A stretch of DNA of 64,000 bases from NCBI GenBank assembly GCA_002730875.1, contig PCBI01000009.1, positions 1-64,000 on the forward strand, read 5' to 3'. A model generated the notes under the pieces. The model made no database searches and had not been told where the DNA came from. It saw only the letters and a program-made list of their open reading frames with translations. The DNA is from Spirochaetaceae bacterium. GTDB taxonomy: Bacteria > Spirochaetota > Leptospiria > Leptospirales > Leptonemataceae. Position numbers and translations under genes: made by a program. Numbering within the stretch: the first letter of the stretch is position 1; each line of letters opens with the position of its first letter. Below are positions 9,264-18,267 of this stretch, in pieces.

Positions 9264-10097
9264 TCAGCCTTCCGGTCGGTACTGTCTTTGCTTTTTTAGT
9301 CCTTTCTTTCGCAGCATTCCGGCAATGCGCATATTTGTGGCGGGAGCAAAGCTGGCAATTTTAGCCAGCAGTCCCCGGGAGCCGGGCAGGGTTTTTTCCA
9401 CGGGAGCTTTACCTTGCTGTCCTTGCACTATCAGATTCTGAATTTCTGTGCTCACATCATCGGGTGTCAGAAATCGGGAGCCGCTAAATGTCAGGGCCGC
9501 CTCCTCGTAATCCTTTTGTAGATCCAGCATGGGCGTGCGAATGGCATCCGGGCATAGAACCGTGAGTTGTACGTTATGCTCCGCCATTTCCTGGGCCACC
9601 GCCAGGCTGTATCCGCGCACCGCAAACTTGGAAGCGGAATAAAGCGAAATCCCGGGTATGGGGGCCACTCCAGCCAGCGAAGAGATACTGATTATGTGGC
9701 CGTGCCCCTGGTCTTTCATGATAGAGGAGGCCACCGCGATTCCGTACATAGTACCTTTGGCGTTCACATCCATATGCATGTCGATTGCGGCTCCGTCCAC
9801 TGCATAGCTATAGCCAGGCTTTAACAGGCCTGCAATGTTTAGCACTACATCCAGCGAACCGCTCTTCTTTGCGAATGATTCCAGAGCCTTTTTCCAGCTA
9901 CTGTAGGATGTAACATCCATTCTTTGAAGGGAAAGTGCGTCTCCAAAGGCTTCTGCGGCTTCTGCATAGAAGGACTTGAGTTGCTTTAAGTCCCGGTCCG
10001 TAACCATGAGCCGATGACCCGCCTCCAGGAGCTCTCTTGCCAGTACGCGACCCACTCCTCCGGCGGCGCCGGTCATGAAAATGGAAAGGCTGCTCAT
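9264..10097 (-). CDS. Short-chain dehydrogenase/reductase
   Basis: Classical SDR, an NAD(P)-dependent oxidoreductase of 277 residues. The cofactor loop TGAAGGVG is at residues 9-16, TD near 33 follows beta-2, NIAG is near 87, and the catalytic Ser/Tyr/Lys set is ISISS plus YSASK. Substrate is unknown. The start overlaps the end of the MBL-fold gene by four bases, implying translational coupling and a shared pathway. The C-terminus is basic (RKKGLKKQRQ). Confidence 0.9.
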   Translation of the reverse strand: MSSLSIFMTGAAGGVGRVLARELLEAGHRLMVTDRDLKQLKSFYAEAAEAFGDALSLQRMDVTSYSSWKKALESFAKKSGSLDVVLNIAGLLKPGYSYAVDGAAIDMHMDVNAKGTMYGIAVASSIMKDQGHGHIISISSLAGVAPIPGISLYSASKFAVRGYSLAVAQEMAEHNVQLTVLCPDAIRTPMLDLQKDYEEAALTFSGSRFLTPDDVSTEIQNLIVQGQQGKAPVEKTLPGSRGLLAKIASFAPATNMRIAGMLRKKGLKKQRQYRPEG

Positions 10098-11332
10098 CGG
10101 GCTCGGCCTTTCTTTGTTGCGCCGGACGCCGACGTCGACCGGGCCCGGCTCTTTGCGTTTCCGGATCCGGCCCTGGAACCAGAGCGACCCTTCTTGCTTG
10201 TCTGGCCGGGATTGTTTCGGTAAGAAGTTCGCGTGGGAATGCTATCTGCCACGGCGCTTTTCTGCGAAATCACGGGAGTTCCAAATTCCAGCGGCCCAAA
10301 GGAAAACGTGGGCTTAATGAAAGGAAATGCCCAGTAGGAAGTTAATTCGCTAGAAGGTACCACATTGAAGTAGTCCGGGTTTCGCTGCGAAGGACCGGCC
10401 AGGGTTTTTTCCTGGACCATAGAGATGTACTGATCCAGGCCGCCTTCCAGTGTATTCCCGTTTAGAATGACTTCCATACCGGTCTTTTTCGCATAGGATC
10501 GTACTCCCGGAATTCGGGAGTTCAGTGGACTGTAACTATCCGCGCTAACGCCATTTTCGGATGAGACCATCAAGCCTTCCGGAGTATGGACTACCAGGCT
10601 GTGGTTGCCTTCTGTATGTCCTGGCGTGCGAACCAGCGCCACGCCTTCGCCCAGGATGATGTCTTCGTCAAAAAAGATTACCCGGTCTTCCGGCACTCCG
10701 TCCAGGCCTCCGGGGCAGTACCAGTCCGCCTGGGGAGGAAGCAGGGATTTCGCGGACTCCCATTCCTGTCTGGTGACGATGAGTTTTGCGTTGGGAAAGA
10801 ATCCGGGTTCTTGTTTATTGCCCAGCCACTTTTTAAGATCCTGCGTGTGCAAATGATCATAGGAAATATAGTCTACCTGCTGCGGAGTAATCCCGGTCTT
10901 ATCAAGCCAATCCTCAACGGTTCCAATCACCGGGGCCATGAATTTTGCCCCGATCTCTTCGAAAGGTCCAAAGGACTTGCCCAGCCGATGGAAGAACGGC
11001 GTAAGTCGATTTCCATAGATATCGGAGGGCGAAAACAGAAGCGTTCGGATCGAGCCGCCAGCTCTGTACTGAACAATGAATAGCCTGTTCAGAATATGCA
11101 TAAATGGCGTTGGCATGCTGTAGGCGTTTAGCAGACCATACTTCGTGGGGTAGGGCGCCCGGATCAAATCGCAGGTCTTGTAGAACAAAGCCCTGTCCAT
11201 GGACAGAAGCGTGTCCCTGAGTTTGGTGGCCCCTGCGCGAACGTTCTCCAGCCGCACCTGCGGACTGTAGGAATTGCGGGCATTCTTCAGTTCCCTGGTA
11301 GTGGTAAAATGGTGGGAGGTGCTACGAGCCAT
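10094..11332 (-). CDS. MBL-fold metallo-hydrolase, variant metal site, basic tail
   Basis: Metallo-beta-lactamase-fold protein of 412 residues. The metal-binding loop reads YDHLHTQDL instead of HxHxDH. VRTPGHTEGNHSL supplies the next ligand, and MVSSENG probably replaces the usual bridging aspartate region. One or two metal ligands are therefore altered, so lactonase-like activity cannot be assumed. The last 40 residues are rich in Lys, Arg, Ser and Gly and look disordered. It is first in a coupled pair with the SDR gene. No strong Shine-Dalgarno is visible before the ATG. Confidence 0.82.
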   Translation of the reverse strand: MARSTSHHFTTTRELKNARNSYSPQVRLENVRAGATKLRDTLLSMDRALFYKTCDLIRAPYPTKYGLLNAYSMPTPFMHILNRLFIVQYRAGGSIRTLLFSPSDIYGNRLTPFFHRLGKSFGPFEEIGAKFMAPVIGTVEDWLDKTGITPQQVDYISYDHLHTQDLKKWLGNKQEPGFFPNAKLIVTRQEWESAKSLLPPQADWYCPGGLDGVPEDRVIFFDEDIILGEGVALVRTPGHTEGNHSLVVHTPEGLMVSSENGVSADSYSPLNSRIPGVRSYAKKTGMEVILNGNTLEGGLDQYISMVQEKTLAGPSQRNPDYFNVVPSSELTSYWAFPFIKPTFSFGPLEFGTPVISQKSAVADSIPTRTSYRNNPGQTSKKGRSGSRAGSGNAKSRARSTSASGATKKGRAR

Positions 11333-11387
11333 GCACCATTTCTAATGAACGGCCCATCCTGTATCCACAACTTTTTTGATTGATAAG

Positions 11388-12158
11388 TCAATCAAAGGCG
11401 CCCACGCCCACACCAAATCGGACACCGTTATCGTAGACCAGGTCCGAATAGGTATCTCCCAATCGATCTCGCCAGGATACCCGGGCATAGGTTCTGTGGG
11501 CCTCCACATAAAGGCGGAGACCGGATACGATCTTGATGCGGAAGCCGCCCGCAAAGGCCAGTCGGCTGTTGCCTGCATCCTCGCTTAGCGGTAGCGAACC
11601 GGTGACATAGAGGTCGGCGGGCCCCAGGGGTAGTACCAATCGAATATCTGCGGACAGAAAGGATGCGGAATCCAGGCTCTGCTCTTCCCGAAGATTGTAC
11701 AGATACAGGGCGGAGTTTAGATCTGTCCGGGCCAAATCCCGAATGGGGCTTTGAATCCAGGAAGGCGAATAGAAAGGGATGGGCGTGGCCACCAGCGGGG
11801 ACAGGGATCGCGGGTACAGATTCCTGGCCTTGAACTGCGAAGCCTGAACCGAAGAGCCGATTTCGATGAATTCGCCGTCCGTCACCATGATACCAAATCG
11901 TTGGGAAGTTGTGGTAATTCTGGGCTCGAACCCTCTCCAGTATTGATAAAGCTGCACTTGCTGAATCTCCGGATCGGTGGTTTGAAGGTAATCCTCCAGA
12001 AGATAGTATTGGTAGCCGGAATCCTGGAACAGTTCCACCGCGGGTCCTGTGGCCTCGCCGCTACCGCCCAGGATTTCTATTATCACTCCCGGTTCGGCCC
12101 GAAGCCAGGAAGGAAGAGCCAGCAAGGTGATCAGCAGGATGGAGTGTAAGTATTTCAT
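11388..12158 (-). CDS. Exported protein of unknown function, possible outer-membrane beta-barrel
   Basis: I do not recognise a family. From the ATG at 12158 it has a clean Sec signal peptide (MKYLHSILLITLLALP then SWLRAEP). AGGA lies about 9 bases upstream of this ATG, so I prefer it to the longer frame starting at 12200. The second half alternates hydrophobic and polar residues (DIRLVLPLGPADLYVTGSLP, then GFRIKIVSGLRLYVEAHR), as in outer-membrane strands, and the chain ends in GVGVGAFD. No enzyme motif is visible. Confidence 0.75.
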   Translation of the reverse strand: MKYLHSILLITLLALPSWLRAEPGVIIEILGGSGEATGPAVELFQDSGYQYYLLEDYLQTTDPEIQQVQLYQYWRGFEPRITTTSQRFGIMVTDGEFIEIGSSVQASQFKARNLYPRSLSPLVATPIPFYSPSWIQSPIRDLARTDLNSALYLYNLREEQSLDSASFLSADIRLVLPLGPADLYVTGSLPLSEDAGNSRLAFAGGFRIKIVSGLRLYVEAHRTYARVSWRDRLGDTYSDLVYDNGVRFGVGVGAFD

Positions 12159-12292
12159 GAATCCTGGAATGGGGCTTACGGAAAAGTCGGTCCCGGGCAA
12201 CAGTATAGATCGGCCTGCCAGGGCGAAAGTGCGATTTTTTTCCTAATCAGGATGGTCTGAAAGGTAAGCTGGAGCCACGTGCGCTGGCCTGC

Positions 12293-12340
12293 ACAGTACT
12301 GTAAATCTGGATGGCAATGCAGATCGGTCACCGGTGCATT
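12293..12340. other. Palindromes in a divergent intergenic region
   Basis: The gap between the divergent genes at 12158 and 12440 contains a perfect 10-bp palindrome (ACAGTACTGT, 12293-12302) and a nested hairpin (12316-12340, outer arms AATGCA/TGCATT, inner CGGT/ACCG). Either could be an operator or a transcript structure. No T-run follows, so it is not an intrinsic terminator. Confidence 0.4.
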
Positions 12341-12439
12341 CATGGACAGAACCAGATACTAAAACCAGGTTGGGGTATTTTGTTCTAGCCTCGGCGAAGA
12401 ATGGCTGACAATGCGGATGCATTCGCTTAAACTGTGTTC

Positions 12440-13144
12440 ATGCAGCGATTAAAATTTACAGGTCTGATAGCGGCGATTTGCGCATTTCTGCCCTTCTGTC
12501 ATAAGTCCGGACATGATGCGGCTCAGAAGCACATGCATACAACGGATTTCGACGAACTGGTGCAACGATTTGAAAGCGAAGAAAGGGATGCCTACCAACA
12601 ACCGGAAAAGGTTATGAAGCATCTGGATAGTATCTTTAAAAAGCGCGGCACATCGGCCCCGGTTTTCGCACAGGGTTGGTCCGGTCTAAAAGTGGCCGAT
12701 CTGGGCGCTGGAACAGGCTATTTCACGTTTCGCATGGCCCGGGACGGAGCGCAGGTCATTGCACTGGATGTGGATGAACGATTTTTGCAATACATAGAGT
12801 CAACCCCGGAGTATGCACAATACCGGGGGAAAGTCAAGACCCGGAAGGTGGCTGCGAACTCCATTGGACTCAAGGACGGCGAAGTAAACGTAATATTTTC
12901 GGTGAATGTGTATCATCACATCGATGATAGGGTGAACTACTTTCGCGAATCCCGGAAAGGGCTATCGGAAGATGGCATGCTGATCATCATCGATTTCAAG
13001 CAAGGGGAGATGCCGGTGGGTCCGCCAGAGCATATCAAACTATCCGAAGCCGAAGTTACGGAGGAGCTCTCCAGGGCGGGCTACCAGGTGCAGGTGGATC
13101 ATGTACTGCCCTATCAGAACATCTATATCTGTCGTACAAACTGA
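12440..13144 (+). CDS. SAM-dependent methyltransferase with a lipoprotein-like signal
   Basis: Class I methyltransferase fold: motif I is VADLGAGTGYFTFRMA, followed by VIALDVDERFL and a NVIFSVNVYHHID strand. The N-terminus is a hydrophobic signal (LKFTGLIAAICAFLPFC) with a possible lipobox Cys20, then a His/Lys-rich linker. This would place a SAM-dependent enzyme outside the cytoplasm, where SAM is not known to be available. Alternatively the segment could be a simple membrane anchor with the enzyme facing inward. Substrate is unknown. The ATG at 12440 or a GTG two codons earlier could be the start; neither has a good Shine-Dalgarno. Confidence 0.8.
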   Translation: MQRLKFTGLIAAICAFLPFCHKSGHDAAQKHMHTTDFDELVQRFESEERDAYQQPEKVMKHLDSIFKKRGTSAPVFAQGWSGLKVADLGAGTGYFTFRMARDGAQVIALDVDERFLQYIESTPEYAQYRGKVKTRKVAANSIGLKDGEVNVIFSVNVYHHIDDRVNYFRESRKGLSEDGMLIIIDFKQGEMPVGPPEHIKLSEAEVTEELSRAGYQVQVDHVLPYQNIYICRTN

Positions 13145-13232
13145 CGATCGGGACTGCCACCATGGCAATTTAGGTGGCACACCTTGCAATCCGCGAATGC
13201 TTGGAATTTCCAGATTGGCTCAAAGGGATTCA

Positions 13233-13255
13233 TTTGCCCTGTCCACACGGGCAAA
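13233..13255. other. Hairpin between the methyltransferase and lipoprotein genes
   Basis: TTTGCCC at 13233-13239 pairs with GGGCAAA at 13249-13255, and the inner TGT/ACA also pairs with one bulged base, making a strong stem-loop. It is followed by A-residues, not T, so it is not a classical terminator on the plus strand. Its role is unknown. Confidence 0.4.
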
Positions 13256-13340
13256 AAGCTCAGAGGCGGAAAGTGTTCGTTGCTTCACCGGACCGGCTTA
13301 AACCGTTTGCAATATTTTCTATGGAAACGGTTAATAGACC

Positions 13341-15497
13341 ATGACCGGTGGGAGATCACATTTGGCCGATTCCGGCCTCCGGTTCTCTGGTGGATGTCGG
13401 GCTGTGGTTCTGTGCCTGCTTCTTGCCGTTCCATTCTTGGCCGGCTGCGTGGACCGTTTCCCCGAGGAAGATCTATCCCTGTCTCTAGCGGCTCTGGTGG
13501 GGCTCGGCGCAAATGATCCGCCGGAATTGAGTTCGGTCCAGGCCCTGTACCCTGCCAGCGGTGTGAACTGGAACGATTATGTTCTGGCCGATGGTCCGAA
13601 CTTCTTCAGCGCCTCCGACGTTCCCTGTACCGGTACCGAGTTGGGCGGCTATCGAAGATGCATCCACGGAGGCGAAAAGCGATTCGTACAGGTCAGCAAT
13701 CGCACAACTTGCGGCGCCGTAATAGCCTCGGACAACCTGAACGCCTTCATCTGGAGTTGCGATGATAGCACTGGCACCGTAAGGATGATTACCGGCGGAC
13801 TGCGCGACGGAAAGCATCTGTCGGATCTTATCGATTTTGGATCCGCCGGTTTTCGTCCCATGAGCGTTACCGTAACCTTTTCAGATACCGGCCAGAGCGC
13901 ATCCACTGCGGCCAGCGTATGGTGGTTTAATCCGTTTGTATCCGACCCGGCTCCCGGGAACCTGAACGTCGGCGGAGCCATTTACGTTTTTACGGCCAAT
14001 CCAGCCGGCCCGTTTACTATAACGACGGACCGGGTGGCTTTTGTGGGACGTCCCGGAATCTTACTGGGAGGATCCGGGGCGGCCGGAGAACAACTATTGA
14101 GGGCTATTAACCGAACCTTTATCTGGCTAGAAGGGGATTGGGAGCTGGCTGACGATAACGGCCCGAGCTTCAACAATACACATTTCAGCGTAATGCGCAA
14201 CGTGCGAATCACTCAGACCGGTGGAGGTTTACTCAATGCCATCGTCATGAATGGAGGAGCCTCGAATAACTTTCTAAGCCACATCCGGATAAGCGGCGAG
14301 CAGATCCTTCGTGGCCTGGAAAACGGCGCCGGTAACAGATACAACACCTACTACCGCATCAACATCACCGGCAGCAACTACGGATTCTACTTCGGGGATG
14401 CGGCCAATGCGCAATGCCATAACAACGTCCTGCTTAACTATATGATCCTTGCCAATCCCAGTTCAGCCATGGTTGCCTGGGATAGCGATAGCAATGTTTC
14501 GTTAAACGGAGGTACCCTGTGGTCCAATGGAACCTATCCCGGCGTCTCCTGGGGATTTGGCACGCCTCGGTATACATTGCTTTCCAACGCTTATGCCATA
14601 AACCACAGAGTTCGTGGTTTTGGTTTCAGCACTACCGGGGGCGGAAACTCCGGACCCTCGGACCGAAACCAGGTGGCGGATCTTGCTTTGCTGCATCATC
14701 AGGGCGCGCCGGGTGTTGGCTTTGCCAATATGGATCCCTCTTCCGCAGATAATTATATTACCGGGCTTCTAATTGCCGGAAATAACGTTCAAGATTGCGA
14801 AGGAGTGGCGGGCAACGGAATCCTTACTGGATGTAATCTGGATCTGGCATCGGATTTCATCTACATTCCGGGGCAGAGCGCAGCCACAAGTTTTGTGGGT
14901 CCCCTGACCGTGGATGATGCGAGCAATCCATCGGATGCAAATGGACTGGTGGGCGCGCTTCCGGCGGATCGCCTTAACTTTGATCACTGGTTGCGAACCC
15001 TGGGCCGCGATGCCGCGGATGTGTCCGCCAGCACTCTGTACGGCGGCTGCGTCGTAGCCCCCTGTCGGATCTGGGACTTCAGCCTTCGCTCCACAGATGG
15101 AGTGTTTCGCAATCGACTGTCGCTTCCCACCGGAAACGATGTATTCTATCATATCTGGACCGAGCCCACGCAAACCGATTGTCAGAATATCCCCGGCGCC
15201 GTCTGGGAGGATCAGGTCTGTTCGCTTCCCGGCTATACCACGTCAGCAGCCTGTACCGGAGCCGGGGGAACCTGGTCTACCGGGCTGTGCAGCACCACGT
15301 TTCTGCGGCGTGCCTACGAACGAATTAACGACGGCATTGGAAACGAAAACGGTCTGTGCGAATCCAATGAGATTTGCATCTATACGCCGAATATTGGTCC
15401 CTATCAGGGTCATGGCAGACTGGTAAGCGCCGGGACTTTCGTAGATGGTGTGATAACCAATGTAACGTTGCTGCAATATGATACAAATGGCTATTGA
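13341..15497 (+). CDS. Large lipoprotein, beta-helix-like
   Basis: Predicted surface or periplasmic lipoprotein of 718 residues with lipobox LAG-C at Cys36, after a 20-residue polar start and a hydrophobic segment. The middle (about 270-480) is rich in Asn, Gly and Ser, with short beta turns such as NNFLSHIRISG and NAQCHNNVLLNYMIL. This is the style of right-handed parallel beta-helix proteins that bind or cleave polysaccharides. The C-terminal part has many cysteines in short loops. No catalytic motif is certain. It is followed by another cysteine-containing lipoprotein on the same strand about 100 bases later, so the two may be co-expressed. Confidence 0.8.
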   Translation: MTGGRSHLADSGLRFSGGCRAVVLCLLLAVPFLAGCVDRFPEEDLSLSLAALVGLGANDPPELSSVQALYPASGVNWNDYVLADGPNFFSASDVPCTGTELGGYRRCIHGGEKRFVQVSNRTTCGAVIASDNLNAFIWSCDDSTGTVRMITGGLRDGKHLSDLIDFGSAGFRPMSVTVTFSDTGQSASTAASVWWFNPFVSDPAPGNLNVGGAIYVFTANPAGPFTITTDRVAFVGRPGILLGGSGAAGEQLLRAINRTFIWLEGDWELADDNGPSFNNTHFSVMRNVRITQTGGGLLNAIVMNGGASNNFLSHIRISGEQILRGLENGAGNRYNTYYRINITGSNYGFYFGDAANAQCHNNVLLNYMILANPSSAMVAWDSDSNVSLNGGTLWSNGTYPGVSWGFGTPRYTLLSNAYAINHRVRGFGFSTTGGGNSGPSDRNQVADLALLHHQGAPGVGFANMDPSSADNYITGLLIAGNNVQDCEGVAGNGILTGCNLDLASDFIYIPGQSAATSFVGPLTVDDASNPSDANGLVGALPADRLNFDHWLRTLGRDAADVSASTLYGGCVVAPCRIWDFSLRSTDGVFRNRLSLPTGNDVFYHIWTEPTQTDCQNIPGAVWEDQVCSLPGYTTSAACTGAGGTWSTGLCSTTFLRRAYERINDGIGNENGLCESNEICIYTPNIGPYQGHGRLVSAGTFVDGVITNVTLLQYDTNGY

Positions 15498-15594
15498 GGT
15501 TTTGCACGGAATGGTCAATGATTGCCCCACTGGATTGGAGCTTTTTTGACAGGAAGGGCCCCGGCGCATTCGTCTAAATCATTAGCCTTGCACG

Positions 15595-16731
15595 ATGCAT
15601 CCACCGCAGCAAAAAAGACACATTCTGCATCGCACACTGCTGTGCGCGATTCTGCTTCCTGGAATCCTGTACTGCAGCCCGGATGCCGAGCCTGGTTTTC
15701 CGCCCATCCTGGCGGCCGTAGCGTCTGAATCGAACCCTGCTGAAGCCACGTCCGGACCTTTTTACCCACTGGCGGATACCGGACAGAGTCTTTGCTACGA
15801 TGAAAGTAGCAGCATCTCCTGCGGCGGGACCTCTTTTCCGAATCAGGACGGTGATGTCACCAGTCCGGTCCCTCGGGGACTCAGGCCTCCGCAGCTCAAC
15901 GATGGGTATCCAGCCGATTATATAACTGTCGATCAATCCACCGGTCTGGTCTGGAAGACATGTTTGCCGGGACTCAGCGGAGTCAGTTGCAGCAATGGCT
16001 CCGCCCAGACATCCGACTGGAGCGCCGCTATGGCCATTTGTCAGGCGTTGAACTCGGCCAACTCCGGCGCCGGCTATGCTGGTCGGACGGACTGGCGATT
16101 GAGTACCACCGCCGAATTGGAGACCATTCACAGCTACGGACTGGCCAGCCCCGCCCTGTATGCCGGTCACTTTCCGGGAAATCCATCTATCCAGAACTGG
16201 ACGGCCACCGAGTATTCCGGGAGTGCGACCGTAGCGTTCGCCATGAGTGTGGCCGATGGAAACACCACTACTGAAGCAAAAACCAATACCTTTGTCGCCA
16301 GGTGTGTTTCCGGCGAGCGAAGGGCACCTACCTTTACAGACAATGGCAACGGCACAGTTACCGAAACTACAACTGGCCTGATCTTCCAGAAGTGCTCCAG
16401 TGGTCAGACTAACGATGCCAGTTGTACCGGTACCGTCACGAATCTGACCTGGAAAGATGCGCTCCTTTATTGCTACGGACTTACGTTGGCAGGCCGATCG
16501 GATTGGAGGTTGCCGGCCCTGAATGAGCTCAAGTTGTTGTTGGATCGTTCGGTGAATAACCCGGCCAGCAATGCTGCACAATTCCCCAATACTTCTAACG
16601 GCTTCTACTGGACCTCGACCACGGCGCACTTCAATGCTACGTCGGCCTGGCGATTGGACTTCAGCGTCGGTAACGTACTGGTTACAACCAAAACCGTTAC
16701 CTATCCGGCGCGATGTGTTAGGGGCCCTTGA
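15595..16731 (+). CDS. Lipoprotein with two DUF1566 domains
   Basis: Exported protein of 378 residues, lipobox ILY-C at Cys27. Two tandem DUF1566 (C-type-lectin-like) units are evident. The first has DQSTGLVWKTCLPG, GRTDWRLSTTAELETI and WTATEYSG. The second has ETTTGLIFQKCSSG, GRSDWRLPALNELKLL and YWTSTTAHF. Each ends in AR-C-V. These domains occur in bacterial surface proteins, with unproven ligand binding. The long antisense reading frame here is a shadow. There is no strong Shine-Dalgarno. Its 3' end converges on the SLC13 gene. Confidence 0.85.
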   Translation: MHPPQQKRHILHRTLLCAILLPGILYCSPDAEPGFPPILAAVASESNPAEATSGPFYPLADTGQSLCYDESSSISCGGTSFPNQDGDVTSPVPRGLRPPQLNDGYPADYITVDQSTGLVWKTCLPGLSGVSCSNGSAQTSDWSAAMAICQALNSANSGAGYAGRTDWRLSTTAELETIHSYGLASPALYAGHFPGNPSIQNWTATEYSGSATVAFAMSVADGNTTTEAKTNTFVARCVSGERRAPTFTDNGNGTVTETTTGLIFQKCSSGQTNDASCTGTVTNLTWKDALLYCYGLTLAGRSDWRLPALNELKLLLDRSVNNPASNAAQFPNTSNGFYWTSTTAHFNATSAWRLDFSVGNVLVTTKTVTYPARCVRGP

Positions 16732-16812
16732 AGTTGCAAAGAGCGGCAAAGAGAGGTTTGAGAACCGATGGCGCCAACCGATAATCAGAAGCCTGAGCCA
16801 GCGAAACCGAAA

Positions 16813-18261
16813 TCAGAAGAACATGAAGTAGCAATACACGCTTACCACCAGCGCCGTGATGGGATTTAGAATGAGTCCCGTGCGTACCATATCGGCGATG
16901 CGAAGCTGGCCGCTTCCGAAAACAATGGCATTGGGCGGGGTGGCCACCGGCATCATGAAGGCCATGCTTACGGAAAACGTCACGCCTGCCATCAGTCCAA
17001 AAGCGGGCAGTCCGGACTCGGCGGATAAGGCAGCCATAACAGGAAGTATGATCTGTGCGGTGGCGGTATTGGAAGTGAACTCGGTCATCATATTCATTGA
17101 GAAGTTGATCAGCAGAATCATCAGAAACACATTTTCCGGACGAATCGATTGCAAAAGCGATCCGGCCTGCTGCGAAAGTCCGCTACTCTGAAAGGCCGCG
17201 GCCAGAGCAAAGCCCGCGCCGAAGAGCAGAAGGATAGACCAGGGTATGCGATCCAGATCCCGGGCTTCCAGGATACGCTTTCCTTTGTGCGAGGGGGCGG
17301 GAAGAGCAAAACAAATGAGCGCCATGATCAAAGCTACCGTACCGTCGTTCAGGGACTTCTGGCCGGGCAATCCATGGAAGAGCTGGATCCAACCCGGAAT
17401 AGAAAACGTTTCCAGATCCAGAGGACTGCGAAAGATCCACAGCAGGGCCGTTATAGTGAAAATTCCTCCGGCCATCTTTTGTTCGGTAGTGGCCGGACCC
17501 AGAACGATCAGTTGCTCCTTCCAGTGCTGCCGATTCAATGTATCTTCGCGTCCGGCACGATAGAGCCACTTATCCAGCACCAGATAAGCGATGAGCAAGA
17601 GCGCTGTGGCCAGAGGCAAAGAAAGTAGCATCCACTCGGCAAAACCGGGAAAGCCCTGAAAATTCTGTTTGTAGATTCGGCTAAACGCCAGGTTGGGAGG
17701 AGTACCTATCAAGGTCGCAATACCGCCGATGGAGCAGCCGTAGGCCACTCCCAGATACACCGGTCGGCTCCAGCCGGGCCCGGAGAGGCGACCCAGAACT
17801 GCGCTGGCGATGGGCAGCATCATCATAGCGGTTGCGGTGTTGGAAATCCACATGGACAGAAAGGCGCTGGCAAGCATGAAGCCGGCCACAATACGTTTGC
17901 CGGTCAGCGAAAGAATCCATAGAGCGATTCGCTTATGCAGATCCCACTTCTCCATCGACGCCGCCAGAAGGAAACCTCCCAGAAAGAGAAAGATAGTAGA
18001 GTTGAAGTAGGATTCGCCCAGGGTTCTGGCATCCAGTATGTCTGCCAGGGGGAAATAAATTAAAGGCAGAAGACTGGCCACTCCCAGAGGGACAATCTCT
18101 GAAATCCAGAGCGATGCGATGAGGCAGATAAAACCCAGGGTATAGTAGGCTTCCGGGGATGATGAAGGCGCGGCGTAATGAAAGAAAACAAAACCGAGGA
18201 TGCCTGAAGCCAGAATAGCGAGGTTAATGTAGCGGCCATAGGATTGCACGGTTCCATGCAA
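16813..18261 (-). CDS. SLC13/DASS-family sodium-dependent anion transporter
   Basis: Inner-membrane carrier of 482 residues with about 11-12 membrane segments. The two signature Ser-Asn-Thr loops are present: WISNTATAMMMLP near residue 137 and FTSNTATAQIILP near 410. VATPPNAIVFGSGQL near the end completes the substrate site. The family imports di- or tricarboxylates or sulfate with Na+; which one cannot be told here. The gene follows ctaB by 6 bases on the same strand, so it is probably in the ctaA-ctaB transcript, an unusual partner for heme A synthesis. Confidence 0.9.
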   Translation of the reverse strand: MHGTVQSYGRYINLAILASGILGFVFFHYAAPSSSPEAYYTLGFICLIASLWISEIVPLGVASLLPLIYFPLADILDARTLGESYFNSTIFLFLGGFLLAASMEKWDLHKRIALWILSLTGKRIVAGFMLASAFLSMWISNTATAMMMLPIASAVLGRLSGPGWSRPVYLGVAYGCSIGGIATLIGTPPNLAFSRIYKQNFQGFPGFAEWMLLSLPLATALLLIAYLVLDKWLYRAGREDTLNRQHWKEQLIVLGPATTEQKMAGGIFTITALLWIFRSPLDLETFSIPGWIQLFHGLPGQKSLNDGTVALIMALICFALPAPSHKGKRILEARDLDRIPWSILLLFGAGFALAAAFQSSGLSQQAGSLLQSIRPENVFLMILLINFSMNMMTEFTSNTATAQIILPVMAALSAESGLPAFGLMAGVTFSVSMAFMMPVATPPNAIVFGSGQLRIADMVRTGLILNPITALVVSVYCYFMFF

Positions 18262-18267
18262 TCGGAA

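Noticed and set aside
15574..16749. Long minus-strand frame of 391 codons opposite the DUF1566 lipoprotein
   Set aside because: It mirrors a gene with clear domains and signal; its translation shows no family pattern, only Gly/Arg-rich shadow composition.
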